Source: Aurelia coerulea (taxonomy: Eukaryota; Cnidaria; Scyphozoa; Semaeostomeae; Ulmaridae). From it: DNA of 64,000 bases. The stretch is from contig CM076959.1 in assembly GCA_039566865.1 (NCBI GenBank), forward strand, positions 7,237,501 through 7,301,500, in the 5' to 3' direction. Within the stretch, counting starts at the first letter, position 1, and the number at the start of each line of letters is the position of its first letter. Both the position numbers and the translations under genes were made by a program. Shown here one piece after another: positions 34,345 through 45,800 of this stretch. The notes below the pieces were generated by a model, which did not search any database, was not told the origin of the DNA, and was given only the letters and a program-made list of their open reading frames with translations.

Positions 34345-34533
34345 TGTTTCTTCACCTCTCTTAGGGCTGTTGCAGGATTGCTCCATCAATTGGGAAGTTA
34401 TCGCCTCCAGAGAGTCCTTGGTTGTTGTTATTTCATCCTCCATAATTGCACTTATGTCCGATCTGTTGGATGATGTTATCATTATTACTCTACGGAATAA
34501 AATACGCTGAAGATGAAATATGAAGTAAACCAA
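34345..34533 (-). pseudogene. N-terminal half of a gene related to the RING-like gene
   Basis: The frame reads a short helical, acidic-basic N-terminus (MEDEITTTKDSLEAITSQL...) and then a CCCTAAGAGAGG(T/C)GAAGA stretch also present at the start of the RING-like exon at 27648. Past 34339 the frame enters MITE sequence and is meaningless. So this copy keeps the 5' part and the other keeps the 3' part. Confidence 0.4.
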
Positions 34534-35203
34534 CTGACAATCTCCTGTTAATATCTAGCAACCAATCCACAACCTCAGATTTATGTTCTATTTCTACCAA
34601 ATGGCTGAATCAACCCAACCTTGAATCAAACTTCCATGTGGAAACATCTTGAATTTTGATCTGAAGTGTATTTTTGAGAGGCTTCATAGAAAGTACTCCA
34701 AACTGCTGCAAAAAGGATGCATTTCAACAGATCTTTTGAAATGTATGCAACAGCTATACGTATTTTTTATTTTAAGAAACTAAGAATTTGGGTGGTAGAT
34801 GAAGAGGATGTTGTTGTTATTTGTTCTGACCATATCTTCTGAGTAATGACAATGATATTGGATTAGAAACGGTTTTCTTGTCAAAAACTTTGCATGTTTA
34901 CAATAACGTTTTGTGACGTGCTTGAGATTTGATTTCAGATTTTTTTGTTTTTGTTCCTATTGTTGGCCTTCAATTCACACTGTGCATGCGCGTATCTGTG
35001 CAAAAATTCTCCGAGTGACAAATTTTCGGACAACTCCATATTTCGTACAAATAAATTTTCCGACAAGTCATCGTCCGAAAGTTTGTCACAGCGAAAAATT
35101 TTGCGCTTAATGTACTTAAAATTTGATCAAAAAATTAATGACCATTAAACACTCTCACATTACATAATGTCATTCTGAAAGACATCTTTTGCCATAATTT
35201 GTA
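34534..35203. other. Non-coding stretch
   Basis: No gene recognised. A short R1-like tip lies at 34757-34790. Confidence 0.4.
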
Positions 35204-35293
35204 TAAGTTAAACCCACCTGAATCCACCTGAACCCACCTGAACCAAGCTGGGTTCAGATGGATTCAGTTGGGTTCAGGTGGGTTTAACTTATT
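35204..35293. repeat. 90-bp palindrome
   Basis: AAGTTAAACCCACCTGAA and its inverse bound a near-perfect hairpin. Each arm is built from ACCCACCTGAA units. Its size and shape fit a tiny MITE or fold-back. Confidence 0.85.
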
Positions 35294-35689
35294 ACACATC
35301 TTTTGCTCGTTGCTGGAACTTGATTAAAAGCTTATGATATTATCGAACTTTATAAGAGCTTTGCCCAAAGATCCAAGAACCGTCACAGTCTGTTAACCTC
35401 AAACATCTTAATGGGGGATTTCATAATGATTGAGGAAAGTTTGTTTTTTCTTTAGGGCATATGGGAAATGAGAAAATTGTTGCTGCGTTGAGAAAAATGT
35501 TTACCTTCATCAGATACGATCTGCACTGTATCGTAATCAATGACTGTTGTTTCATGTGGTATGCTGCAGAAAAAGCTTTGATTTTAAACAAGGCTCATTT
35601 GAAAGTTGGCATGGAGTGAAAATTTTTATTGATGAAAATGAATAGCACTGTTGAATTATCAGAAATAAGAAGAAGGTATTTTAACCAAT

Positions 35690-35925
35690 GCTCCTTTCAA
35701 AGGTGTCATGAAATGAACAGTTTTACTGATGCAAATGAGTAGCACTGTTAAATAATAAAAAATCCTTTTCAAATTCAGCAGTCAGCAGCCAATCCTGCAA
35801 AATATCGGATAACTCAAAAATTGAGCAAGGTATAAAAAACGTTGAAAATAAGTTCTTATCACTCAACAGTGCTATTAACTTGCATCAATGAAAAATATCT
35901 CTTCATATCACCTTTGAGTTGATCT
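35690..35925. repeat. Imperfect inverted repeat
   Basis: CTTTCAAAGGTGTCATGAA...GATGCAAATGAGTAGCACTGTTAA faces a mutated inverse ending CACCTTTGAG. Non-coding. Confidence 0.5.
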
Positions 35926-35943
35926 ATAAATCGTAAGTAGCGT

Positions 35944-36423
35944 TCAGAGAAGTCCTTCTATTTTCCAAAGTTTGATGTAATTTTCCTTTACACCAGCATC
36001 CTTGAGTGCCTTCTCTACGTCTTCTACGCCTGTCAACTTCATGCATTCCTTCCACTCCTCCCAGTTGCCCTGATGATCCTTTTTCTTGAAACAGTCCTCG
36101 ATTCCACTTTTCCACAATACGAATAGCAACGGTTGGCCGATTCTTCCCGTTACTTAGCCTGTTTTGCCTTCCAGTGTTCCAAAGGCCTCCCAAAAGCCAG
36201 TTACTTTCTTCGGGAGTACTTCTGTCAGTCCCTTGGCCCATGCCTGCACCTTCCCCAGATTGATTATCTCGTAGAATCGTCCTCTGCTAACATCAAAGAA
36301 TTCCGAGAACAGCTCGTGCAGCCTTTCTTTCTCGTGTTCCACTTCCGAAATTATTCTTGCGATTGGTAGCGCCATTCGCACCAGAGAGACGAGATTTCTT
36401 GGCTCCCTGATATTTACAGTCAT
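35944..36423 (-). pseudogene. Unknown protein exon interrupted by one in-frame stop
   Basis: One minus-strand frame is open from 36423 to 35944 except for a single TAA at 36154-36156, giving about 160 residues. The protein looks real: EVEHEKERLHELF helix, AWAKGLTEVLPKKV, WEAFGTLEG, then after the stop LFVLWKSGIEDCFKKKD and an acidic-basic C-terminus. The reading continues smoothly across the stop, so this is a one-hit nonsense mutation or read-through, not a chance frame. No family recognised. It could belong to the same minus-strand gene as the exon at 40991-41687. Confidence 0.5.
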
Positions 36424-37293
36424 TTTCAGTCATTTTCAGTCTCATGTCTAGGAGGGCACAAGGGGGGTACAATGTTCCGGGATTCTGACACAAGTCATCA
36501 CTTGGTACAGCAACTTCGCCTTTTTTATGAGTGTGCCGTATGGGCACTGCTTGTCGCATATGCATTTGTCCCTCATTGCATGACTTTTTACAATCTGGTA
36601 AGATAAGATAGACAATGATCAGAAACTGCATCTATTATTATTGTTATAATTGTTGTGATTATTATTGCAATCATGGCACGGGTGTGCAACTAGGTTCCCC
36701 TCTCTGAAGACGTTCACTTTGGAAACCACTACCTGGCTTATTACACTACGATTTGACTTGCATTATTTATGATTGCTCAAGGTATGTTCTCCTAACTATA
36801 GGAAGACCTGCGATGAAGCAAGATCACGATGTTCTCTATGCTGAGAGTCCATGAGATTTTCTTGAGATTTGGAGAATTCTCATTGTTCACATTGGCAACA
36901 AGACGATTATCAAAAGCTATTATTCACACACATGTCATCCAAAAGATACTGGAAATATACGCAAAAATTGCGCCGTTCTTTAGGCAGTCGAGAACAACCT
37001 TGATTCATACAAATTCCATTCAATGGTTTCCAGCAAGAGAATTTTCAAAGAAGTGGGAAATATTTTTGCACACCCTTTAAATCACCAGGTTTGGTGTACA
37101 TGCGTTATTCTCCATTAGCTCTTTTGTTCTCTTATTTTCACTGTTTTTCTGTGGCTGTTTTGTTCAAATATGTTTGGTAGGTGGATGTGTTTTTTTTTCA
37201 CGAAAGGCCTTCAAAGTGACATATTTCTTGGTAAAATATCTTTCAATATAAGGGAAAACGTGCCTTTTTCAAGGTAGCATTGTTGAAAGACAA
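36424..37293. other. Non-coding stretch
   Basis: No supported gene or repeat. It would be intronic if the two minus-strand exons on either side form one gene. Confidence 0.35.
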
Positions 37294-37543
37294 TTAAGCC
37301 CGTTTTCCACTAGGCGAATTTATTCGCGCGAAGCGACTTTTTTCGAGAATACGCATGCGTCTTTCAATTCTCGCGCAGGAGCTCATTCGTGGTGACTGTT
37401 CGCAGCAGCGAAAAAGTGAGTTCGAATGGATTCAACTTTTTCGCGGCGAAAAAAGGCGCAAGCCAATTAAATTGCTTGAAGCCTGTCATGTGACATCCAT
37501 GACCAAAGTCGCGCCAAAAAACAACAACAGCAGAAAGAAAAAC

Positions 37544-39267
37544 ATGGCTGCAATGAGTCTGAATCTTTTGCAGCAAATGATGGCAAATGGAGACATAACT
37601 GTGGCTGACCTTGCCAGTTTAGCAAATACCAGCTGTCAACAGGAAAACTACGACCACAAAGACAATGCTGCCACGCCAGGCTCCGTCGACGAGACAGGTT
37701 TTGAGGAGACAGAGACGATCGACTCTGTTGTCACCACCACCCCCGAGAATAACAACCCACAAGATCTAGACCAGTACGATGGTGAAGAACTGCATTCAGT
37801 TGAATTCGACAAAGAAGTATTTCTGGAAGAAGTCCGCAAGTACAGATGCCTGTGGGATATTGCTTCCGAAGGATACAAAATTAGGCCCATGAAGCAAAAC
37901 GCATGGTCAAAAATAGGCCAGTTATTCAACAAGGACGGTGAGTTCACAGCTTGTGGTTTTCTTTTTGTACACGATGATGAAACAGACATTTTGATGACCT
38001 TTGGACTAAAAACAATTTTCCCTCAAATGATATCAAATCATGTATAGTCAAAACCTTTTGAAAAACTTGGGAAATTCAACACTTCCCATTACAAAAGTTT
38101 CCTTATTTTTTCAGTTGTGTTACCACACAGCTTGCTGATTTTCAAAATTGAGCTGAAAGGTCAAGAACATTTAGTGGACATAGAAATAGGAGGTGGGGAA
38201 CAGGGTGCACCATGCCCTTCCTTTTTCAACAAAGTGCCTTGTTTACCCTCATCCCTCAAACTGATTTTTGTGCAGCCAAATATATCCCTTCTGGTCAATA
38301 AAATTATCCACTTGGATCTAAAAAGTACCCTCTTTTGATCTCTGCCTTCGCAACTTTAAACTACTTCCTGAGTCCAAGAACACATAATAATCTACCCTAA
38401 AGTTAACACCTATTTTCAACAAAGTAAGACCACTTATATTTTTTGTAAGAAACTATTTATAAGAAACTCGGACTTGATTGCCAAAAAATTAGGAAACTCC
38501 AGAATTTTGTTTCCGTATTCTCATGTTTTCCTGTATTGGGTATATTTCTCAGAAGATACTTGAGCATTGTCTAAAAATAGGAAAGGCTTCAAAACACCAT
38601 GTTTTGAAATGTTCAAAGGGCACAGATCTAATAATTCTAAGAGACTTTCTGTGCTGGACAAAATTCTTAGTTTGATAATATCTTTTAGAATCTTGTAAAT
38701 AATATTTATTTGATTTCTTTTTTTGTAGTGGAATTTCTTCAGAGGCAACTAAAAAATCTAAAGGACAACCTGAAAAAATGTTTGGACAAGAGGAACCGGA
38801 TGACCAGGTCTGGTGCTGCTGCATCTTCATTGCCTAAATGCAAGTACTTTGAACAGATGAGGTTTCTTCATGAAAAGACAGCAAACAGGCCCACAGAAAG
38901 CAACATTATTCAAGCTGAAACAGCTTTGCAGTCTGAAGATGTTTTGGATGGCCCATTAGCCCCCCAGATATCAGTAAGGCAAGTTGTTCTCAATGGTACA
39001 AAACGGAAGGCAAGTGACACACCATCCTCTTGTGGTAGTCAAGGGTATAAGAATCGTCAAGAAAGATTTGATAATGCAATCTTGAAAGAATTGGAATCTA
39101 CAAATAACGCAATCAAATCAGTTGTCACTACTGATAATGAGGATGAAGTTTCTCTGTATTGCAAAAGCCTCATTCCAATAATATCATTTTTTCCAGTCAA
39201 AAAGAAACGATTAGCTATGATCAAAGTCAGTCAACTGTTGTTCGTACTTGAGTTTGAACATGAATAA
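37544..39267 (+). CDS. Harbinger MADF/Myb-like DNA-binding partner protein
   Basis: Exon 1 (37544-37937) and exon 2 (38729-39267) join at G|GTGAGT and TTTTTTTGTAG in phase 1, giving about 310 residues. The ATG at 37544 (AACATGGCTGC) is preferred; the frame is open back to 37355, but that start lies next to the terminal repeat. The MADF-type domain spans the splice: FLEEVRKYRCLWD, IRPMKQNAWSKIGQLF, then VEFLQRQLKNLKD and the RSGAA...KYFEQMRFL end. An acidic linker precedes it. In Harbinger elements this second protein helps bind the ends and brings the transposase to the nucleus (family knowledge). The intron holds an R1 insertion. The gene converges with the transposase. Confidence 0.88.
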
Positions 39268-39362
39268 TATTATGTAAGGTTAACTTATTATGGTTATGTA
39301 ACATTTTTATTTTGACGTCTATACACATTTGTAGTTCTGTTTTTACTTGCGTCATTCTTTCA

Positions 39363-40745
39363 TTGTCTGTCCTGAAACAACTCGTATGGATTTGCAGTTC
39401 GAGTAACCAATTCATTTTGCCATTCAACAGCTCCCTCGTTGTTGAAGTAGTTTTTATATCCATGTCTTACAGAAGCTGCATCCTTAGAGTAGTTATTTGA
39501 ACCACTTTGAGAGATTGGTTGAAGGCCACCAAAATCAGCTCTGTTTTGTCTCCATTCACCAGCTTCAAATCCTGATGGTCCATCATGGTCAACAAAATTC
39601 CTTGGGCAATATCGATTGTTTGTCAATTAATTTTTAAACATCAATAGATTGTGCAGTGCAACAATAGCTTTTGTGATAAGTATTACTTTGCTTACATTGG
39701 CAATGATTGGTCTTCTCAATACTCGAAATCTACTGGCAGCAATCCCGAAAGTGTTTTCAATCACCCTCCTTGCCCTTGATAACCGATAATTAAAGACACG
39801 TTCATCAAGTGGTAAATTATGTGATGGGAAGGGCTTCATCATATGTGTTTTGAGTCCAAATGCATCGTCTGCAACAAATACAAATGGAAGTCGTTTTTCT
39901 GAGTTGGGCAGCTTTTCAGGTCCTGGGATTTGCAGTAGATTATTTTCAATAGCATGACCTAAATGACTACAATTATACACACTTCCATCACTCTGACGAC
40001 CACTATCTCCTATATCCACTAGAGTGAACTTATATCTGGCATCGCAAATTGCCAAAAGGGCTATGCTGAAAGTCTTTTTGTAATTAAAAAAGGAAGATCC
40101 TGATCTTGCTGGCGCTTGCATGACCACATGTTTCCCATCGAGGGCTCCCAAGCAATTCGGAAAATTCCAAAATCTTGAAAATTCTTCGGCTATAGCTTTC
40201 CATTCCAGTTCTGTTGATGGGTTTTTGATGAAGCCTTTTGCGCTGAGTACTTTCCATACAACTTCACAAGTCTCACTGATTATTCTCCCAACAACTGTTG
40301 GACTCATACGGTAGCTTGCTGATATCGTTACTTGGGCATCACCCGTCACCAGGTATCTTAAACAAACAGACAATCTTTCACTTGGGCGGATAGCTTTCCT
40401 CATTTGTGTATCGTTTTTCTGAAGATACGGGCCAAACCAATTCAGGAGCTCTTCAAACAGTGCAGGAGTCATTCTAAAACACCGGAAAAAATATTCAGCA
40501 TCATGTAGTCTCAGTTCTTTGATCAAAAGATGATACTCGCCCTTTTGCTCCCGTTCTTCGTAAATCTTCCTTATCCAAAATCTTTTCTTGTACTTTTGCA
40601 ACCTTCTCTCACGTCTTCTCAGCAGCAAAATTTTGATCAATAAGCGAGATTTCAGTAGCAGTAGATACCTGAGATTTACAGCAGCCATCTTGGAAAGCTT
40701 TTCGCGCCAAAAAACAAAGATCGCTGGAGTTCCTGTGGAAAACAA
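39363..40745 (-). CDS. Harbinger DDE transposase, tail separated by one in-frame stop
   Basis: The main frame, 40745-39627, has 372 codons; the likely start is the ATG at 40688 (AAGATGGCTGC). Helix-turn-helix-like residues lie around 140-165. The DDE_Tnp_4-type core has D203 (GALDGKH), D253 (GRQSDGSV) and E330 (RARRVIENTFG), all present. A TAA at 39627-39629 ends it, but the same frame stays open to 39363 and encodes the usual Harbinger tail (RYCPRNFVD, GEWR, YFNNEGAVEWQ). So the copy carries one nonsense mutation before the last 85-90 residues, or relies on read-through. It cuts and pastes the element ends with the MADF partner. Confidence 0.9.
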
Positions 40746-40990
40746 AAACGCGCCCGATCGAAATTTTTCGCCGCGAAAAATTCGCTTCGCGCGAAAAAAT
40801 TCGCCAAGTGGAAAACGGGCTTTATTCAGATGTATCTTGCGAAGATGTCAATGAGTTTTGAATTGCTAAATTTTGCCATCACCGATTTGAAATGAACGTT
40901 GACTGCAGTTTGGCGCTGATTGCTTGGTTACCTGCAGTAAGTAAGTCATGCTGAGTTAGAAAAGTTATAATATAAGAGTGCCACACTTAC

Positions 40991-41687
40991 TTGCATTACG
41001 TAGGATTTCACGTCCTCTTCTGATAGTTGGACTCGTCCAGGAGTTGCATGGCTACCTCTGTTGGGACCGTTCTCCTGGAAATATTTTGCGGCATTCTCAT
41101 GTGTGCTTTTTCGTGTCACCCACTCAAAAATGTCGTACTTTATCCCTTGCTCCGCTGGCTTAATCATTCTCGCCACCACTGCACCTACATCTTTTTTGCA
41201 ACGGAATGCTTTGGCGTCGGCCTTGGTTTCCAGTGGGGTGGGGTCTTCTTCTACTGTTTCCTCATCTGTAGTGTCTATTGATGGTGGCACTGCTTCTAGC
41301 GTATTTCTGGCTGCAACTTTCTGGGCAGCGGGGGCAGCGGGGGCAGCGGTGGCAGCGGCAGCCCTTGGTAATTCCTGGTATATATTTATGGTCCGGAATT
41401 GCTCCTGGAGACGCTCGCAACCCTCCTCTATCTCTTGCGTATCCTCCTCGTGAAATGGAACGCCTCCAAGGTCACGTTGGAGTTGGCTTGAAATGTCCTC
41501 GTTAATTTCCTCACCGCCGCTGCCCTTATCAATGTCATGTTGCTCATCGTCATGATCGTGTTCATCTGTCTCTGTCGTGTTTGGCTCCAGCACTGGCGCT
41601 TTCATCCTCAGTTCCAATAGCGATTCCGAGATCTGTGACAGTGTCTCCCTTGTAACTGGCAGGAAAGTCACAAAACTGATTCCGTAC
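40991..41687 (-). CDS. Internal exon of an unknown acidic/alanine-rich gene
   Basis: An open stretch of about 232 codons bounded by a good acceptor (TTGCTCTTTCCTAG at 41688) and donor (ATGCAA|GTAAGT at 40991/40990). It starts in phase 2 and ends in phase 0. Residues include a leucine-rich start, a long D/E-rich region, an alanine run (AAAATAAPAAPAAQ), then a folded-looking end (DVGAVVARMIKPAEQGIKYDIFEW...). Both splice sites on one open frame make it a credible exon. The Harbinger element lies in the presumed downstream intron. Product unknown. Confidence 0.55.
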
Positions 41688-41699
41688 CTAGGAAAGAGC

Positions 41700-42270
41700 A
41701 AGCAATTGATTATAAAGCAGTCGTAGACTTGCGAGGGATAGACGCTGCATCATTTGCAATGAAGCGCTTTATTTTCCTTCCTGTGGTAGCAAGCCAATTT
41801 TCTCTTTGTTTCTTCTGGTATACTTTCTTCTCCTTTCCCAATATACTGCTTAAAATAAAATATCAAACAAAATGTCTGTGGAAATGAGCCCAGGATATTT
41901 TTGGTGGAAGCGTTATACGCTACTTTTCAAGTTTCAAAAGCACAAGTCAGGTAATTTCAATGAAGTCAAGACCTGGTAAGTTTTGTCCCCAAGATTCTGG
42001 AGTTGTATTTGTTGTCCCAAGTGAAACGGTCTTTATTGTTGTTATTTGTTGTCCCAAGTTCAGTCCATACACCGACTCAATGCCAAAAAGGCTTAATGCA
42101 GGTATTTTCAAAGAGTCAATAGAACAGTCTGTGAAGAGCACTCCAGCATCTGCTGCTTTGTGTCTATAATAGCATGGTAGAAAGGTAAGTTCTGGTTTTA
42201 GAGAGGATTCAAGGAGATATCGATCTTTTGGGTTGTGCAGAAACTGAGACTTTGAACGAAAAAATTAATA
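41700..42270. other. Non-coding or unresolved
   Basis: Short frames on both strands (for example 41960-42169 plus) without a domain. It could hold 5' exons of the YqaJ-like gene that I cannot resolve. Confidence 0.3.
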
Positions 42271-42277
42271 AAAACCG

Positions 42278-42876
42278 GTAATAAATATTGAAGAAATTGA
42301 GAAGGCAATTGAAAGTGTGGTCGATGCTGATGCATTGTCAGATAATAATAATATGATTGTCAATGCATTGAAAAGATCCTTTTCAATTTTGTGTTCCAAC
42401 AATGCTGAACTTAGACAAATAAGAGAGAAAAAAACAAGAGTCATAGAGCAGCTTAAAAGAAAAACCGAGGAAGACTGGAGAAAAAGCAAGTACAAACATT
42501 TGATTTTGTCATTACATGGTACTGTTATACAACTGACAAAAATGATTAATGACAGCATGTCAATTGCTGACAAAGCTTGTGAGCAGCTGTCTTTCTACCA
42601 AGGAAGTGGTAAATATTGGACAAACTCTGAAACTGTGAGTATAAATCACATGAGCAATTTCATTTCCTTGCCAAATGTTCCTATAAACTCAAATGAAAAG
42701 TCTGTTTTCTTTGAGCAGTGTTCTCCCGAGTGGTTTGACTTGAAGAAATCCCACCCAGTTGCAGGAAGCACTTTATATGACATAAATGGGTTTGATACTT
42801 TGAAACGCGAGCAGCAGAAGTGGTATGAGTATCACAAAGGGGTTGGTCATCCATCATTTCCTGACAATATTCTTAA
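42278..42876 (+). pseudogene. YqaJ-like nuclease gene, first part
   Basis: Open frame with a helical, charged N-terminal region (LRQIREKKTRVIEQLKRK) and then the start of a YqaJ/lambda-exonuclease fold: SPEWFDLKKSHPVAGSTLYD followed by DTLKREQQKWYE. It stops at the TTAA insertion point of element E3 (42873-42876). If one TTAA copy is kept, the codons read ATT CTT AAG GCA into 46046 without a shift. The true 5' end is not visible. Family members are exonucleases or nucleases acting on DNA ends; such domains are common in mobile-element and multi-copy cnidarian genes. Confidence 0.7.
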
Positions 42877-45800
42877 CCCTATTTGTACTGGAGGGGGCAT
42901 TTTTGGCCCCCTCCCCCTACCAGACTTTGCTGCGTTACGCTAAAATGACAAGAGATATAACCACCAGTTTTGGTGACTTTTACTCAAATTTCATAGGCAA
43001 TTAAATTCTTAACATTTCATTGTTCTACCACTGATCATGTGACCACAGTAATACCATATTTGGAGTGTAGTCAACAAAAAAAAGCTTAAAATGTCCGTAG
43101 TTTTCGTGTCGTTTGCTTGATCGATCTCAAACATGCACCATTATATTGCAATTGATGAGTACTTTCATTTGATGTATATTTTTTTCATGTTTGCTAATGT
43201 CAGCAAAATTTAATATCTATGACGTCATTCACATTTATGACGTCATTTACCAAATAAAGAAGTGTCAAATATAAATTTTTTTAGTCTAATTTGCTTCATC
43301 TTATTAATTTGATTCATTTTGAGTCTATATTTACCAGATAAAAGGGTAGGACTGGCAAAAATCTGCGATGAAAGTAAATGCATACAACAAAAGGCTAATT
43401 TAAGGCTAATTGTGCTAAAAATAGAATCTAAAAATTTTTGCAAAGTATGTATTTTTGAACTATGACATGTTTCCTACTATTTGAAACAAATTTGGAGAAA
43501 ATCGGTTGAGTGGTAGATGAAATAGAATTTTTCTGGTTAAGAAGCACAGTGTAATACATGCCGAAAAATGAAAGTTCTCAAAATCAATCACGCTGTAGCT
43601 CATTTGAAAGAGCAATGATTGGCAGTCAAAATAAAAAAGGAATTATTAAAATCGGACCTATGAGAGCCAAGAAACAGATTTTTAAAGTTTCAAGAAATCA
43701 CAAGTTTACAAATTTCATATCGAAAAGACCATTAACACTTGATTTAGGCTACCTTCCAAATTCAATTTCTCTGCTCAAACAGCTCCGATTCTTGAAATTA
43801 TTCTTTTATTTTGATCGTATACATCTCATCATTATGTGTCTTTCATTTCATCGAAAACGAGTGGAAAATTTTTGCAAATTTTGCGAATTACTACAAGTAC
43901 CATATTTGAGGATAAAACCGATATTTAGGTAGAAACAGTTAAAAATCTAAAACACAGGGTCAAACGGTGTCTTAGCAAAAAATATTACAATTAACTAGAG
44001 CATGTTTCGAGTGCGTCTGCCAAAGGTTATCTTTGGGAACCTTCTGCAAAAAATTATATGGCCGTTTTAGAATGAGTGGTCATTTCTTGAAAATGACATG
44101 TGGTCGTTACTGAAACCAGTATTGTTTTACATTAACTGAATTGATATTCTAGATAAGGCCCTAAACTCATTTCAAATTAAAGACAAGTCATTCAGCTGAA
44201 TTCTAGAAACTAGGATGAATTGAAAAAACTAAAAATCAAAATACACTAACGTATAGTGGACTTAAGAACCAGGAACTCTACTCTTTGTGACGTCTGAACC
44301 CGACACTGTATCAATCATGTCAAATTCAATTCCGAAGCACCACGTTCTTTTTTATCACTTTCAGACTAGACCTAATGCTTCCTCTTGAGCTTTAATGCTA
44401 TAGATGTAGTTGACTGATTTTGGCCGTACTTTCTTCAGAACGAGAACAAATGGTTATTGATCTGATTGATTTGATAGTTATGAGGACAGGGCAAATTTTG
44501 CGATTCTGTGATGCCACTTCCACGTTTCAGAGCAGTTTCTGAGACTACAGACACCAGAGACACCACTAAGACTGTCAACGTTGATAGACTGAAGCTTTTC
44601 ACCTATGGTATGATGCTGCACTTAGCAATACGTTTCCACTCGGAAGAGAATATATTTCCTTACTATACACCAGATGCTTGCCCATAACTGGGAGCTGCTT
44701 GAATTCTCAAAAAAGGCTATCTGATAGGTGTATGGTTTGAAAGCAGTCCTAACGCCTGGAACAAACATGTTCACAGCTTTCAAATTGACCCAGGATTTAG
44801 AGCAAGACAAACGTTTGTGCAACATGATATCCATGACGTTTTGTCAGAATGATCATAACATCTGCCCAAAATGTAGCAAAAGCGAGCCATATTCTATAAA
44901 CTACGGCAAAAGTCAATGAGATGAATTATGATACTAAAACTCAAGAAGAAGCATTGGAGAAGTCTTTGTATTTATAACTGTGATAAGAAAGAATGTTATG
45001 CCTCTGAAGTGAATTTGATATGATTTGATGCAGAATTGAAACCAGACGTCACAAAGAGTAGAGTTCCTGGTTCTTCAATCCACTATACGTTAATGTATTT
45101 TGATTTTTAGTTCCTTCAATTCATCCTAGTTTCTAGAATTCAGCTGCATGACTTGTATTTAATTTGAAATGAGTTTAGGGCGTTTTCTAAAATATCAATT
45201 CAATTAATGTAAAACAACACTGGTTTCAGTAACGACCACATGTCATTTCAAGAAATGACAACACATTCTAAAACGGCCATATAATTTTTTTGCAGAAGGT
45301 TCCCAAAGATAACCTTTGGCACACGCACTCGAAACATGTTCTAGTTAATTGTAATATTTTTTGCTAAGACACCGTTTGACCTCGTCTTTTAGATTGTCAA
45401 CTGTTTCTACCTAAATATCGGTTTTTATCCTCAAATATGGTACTTGTAGTAATTCGCAAAATTCGCGAAAATTTTCCACTCGTTTTTGATGAAATGAAAG
45501 ACACACAATGCTGAGATGTATACGATCAAAATAAAAAAACAATTTCAAGAATCGGAGCTGTTTGAGAAGAGAAATTGAATATTGAAGGTAGCCTAAATCA
45601 AGTGTTAATTGTCTTCTCGATATGAAATTTGTAAACTTGTGATTTCTTGAAACTTTAAAAATCTGTTTCTTGGCTCTCATAGGTCCGATTTTAATAATTC
45701 CTTTTTTATTTTGACTGCCAATCATTGCTCTTTCAAATGAGCTACAGCATGATTGATTTTGAGAACTTTCATTTTTCGGCATTCATTACATTATTTTGCT

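Larger units (their letters stand above)
37297..40821. mobile_element. Complete PIF/Harbinger element
   Basis: Inverted ends AGCCCGTTTTCCACT(A/T)GGCG continue for about 45 bp (37297-37345, 40775-40821), rich in TTCGCGCGAA. They are flanked by the 3-bp duplication TTA (37294-37296, 40822-40824), as expected for Harbinger. Two convergent genes: plus-strand MADF/Myb-like (spliced) and minus-strand DDE transposase. An R1 piece (38440-38690) sits in the MADF gene intron. It is 3.5 kb long and would be autonomous if the stop in the transposase tail is tolerated. Confidence 0.93.

Noticed and set aside
43545..43580. A true 12/23 recombination signal with nonamer at the Transib-like ends
   Set aside because: Only weak A-rich sequence sits about 12 bp inside the heptamers; no convincing nonamer, so only the heptamer and duplication are claimed.
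43558..45782. Matching 124- and 123-codon frames in the two arms of the Transib-like element as a conserved gene
   Set aside because: The arms are inverted copies, so the match is automatic; most differences change the amino acid, which argues against selection on a protein.
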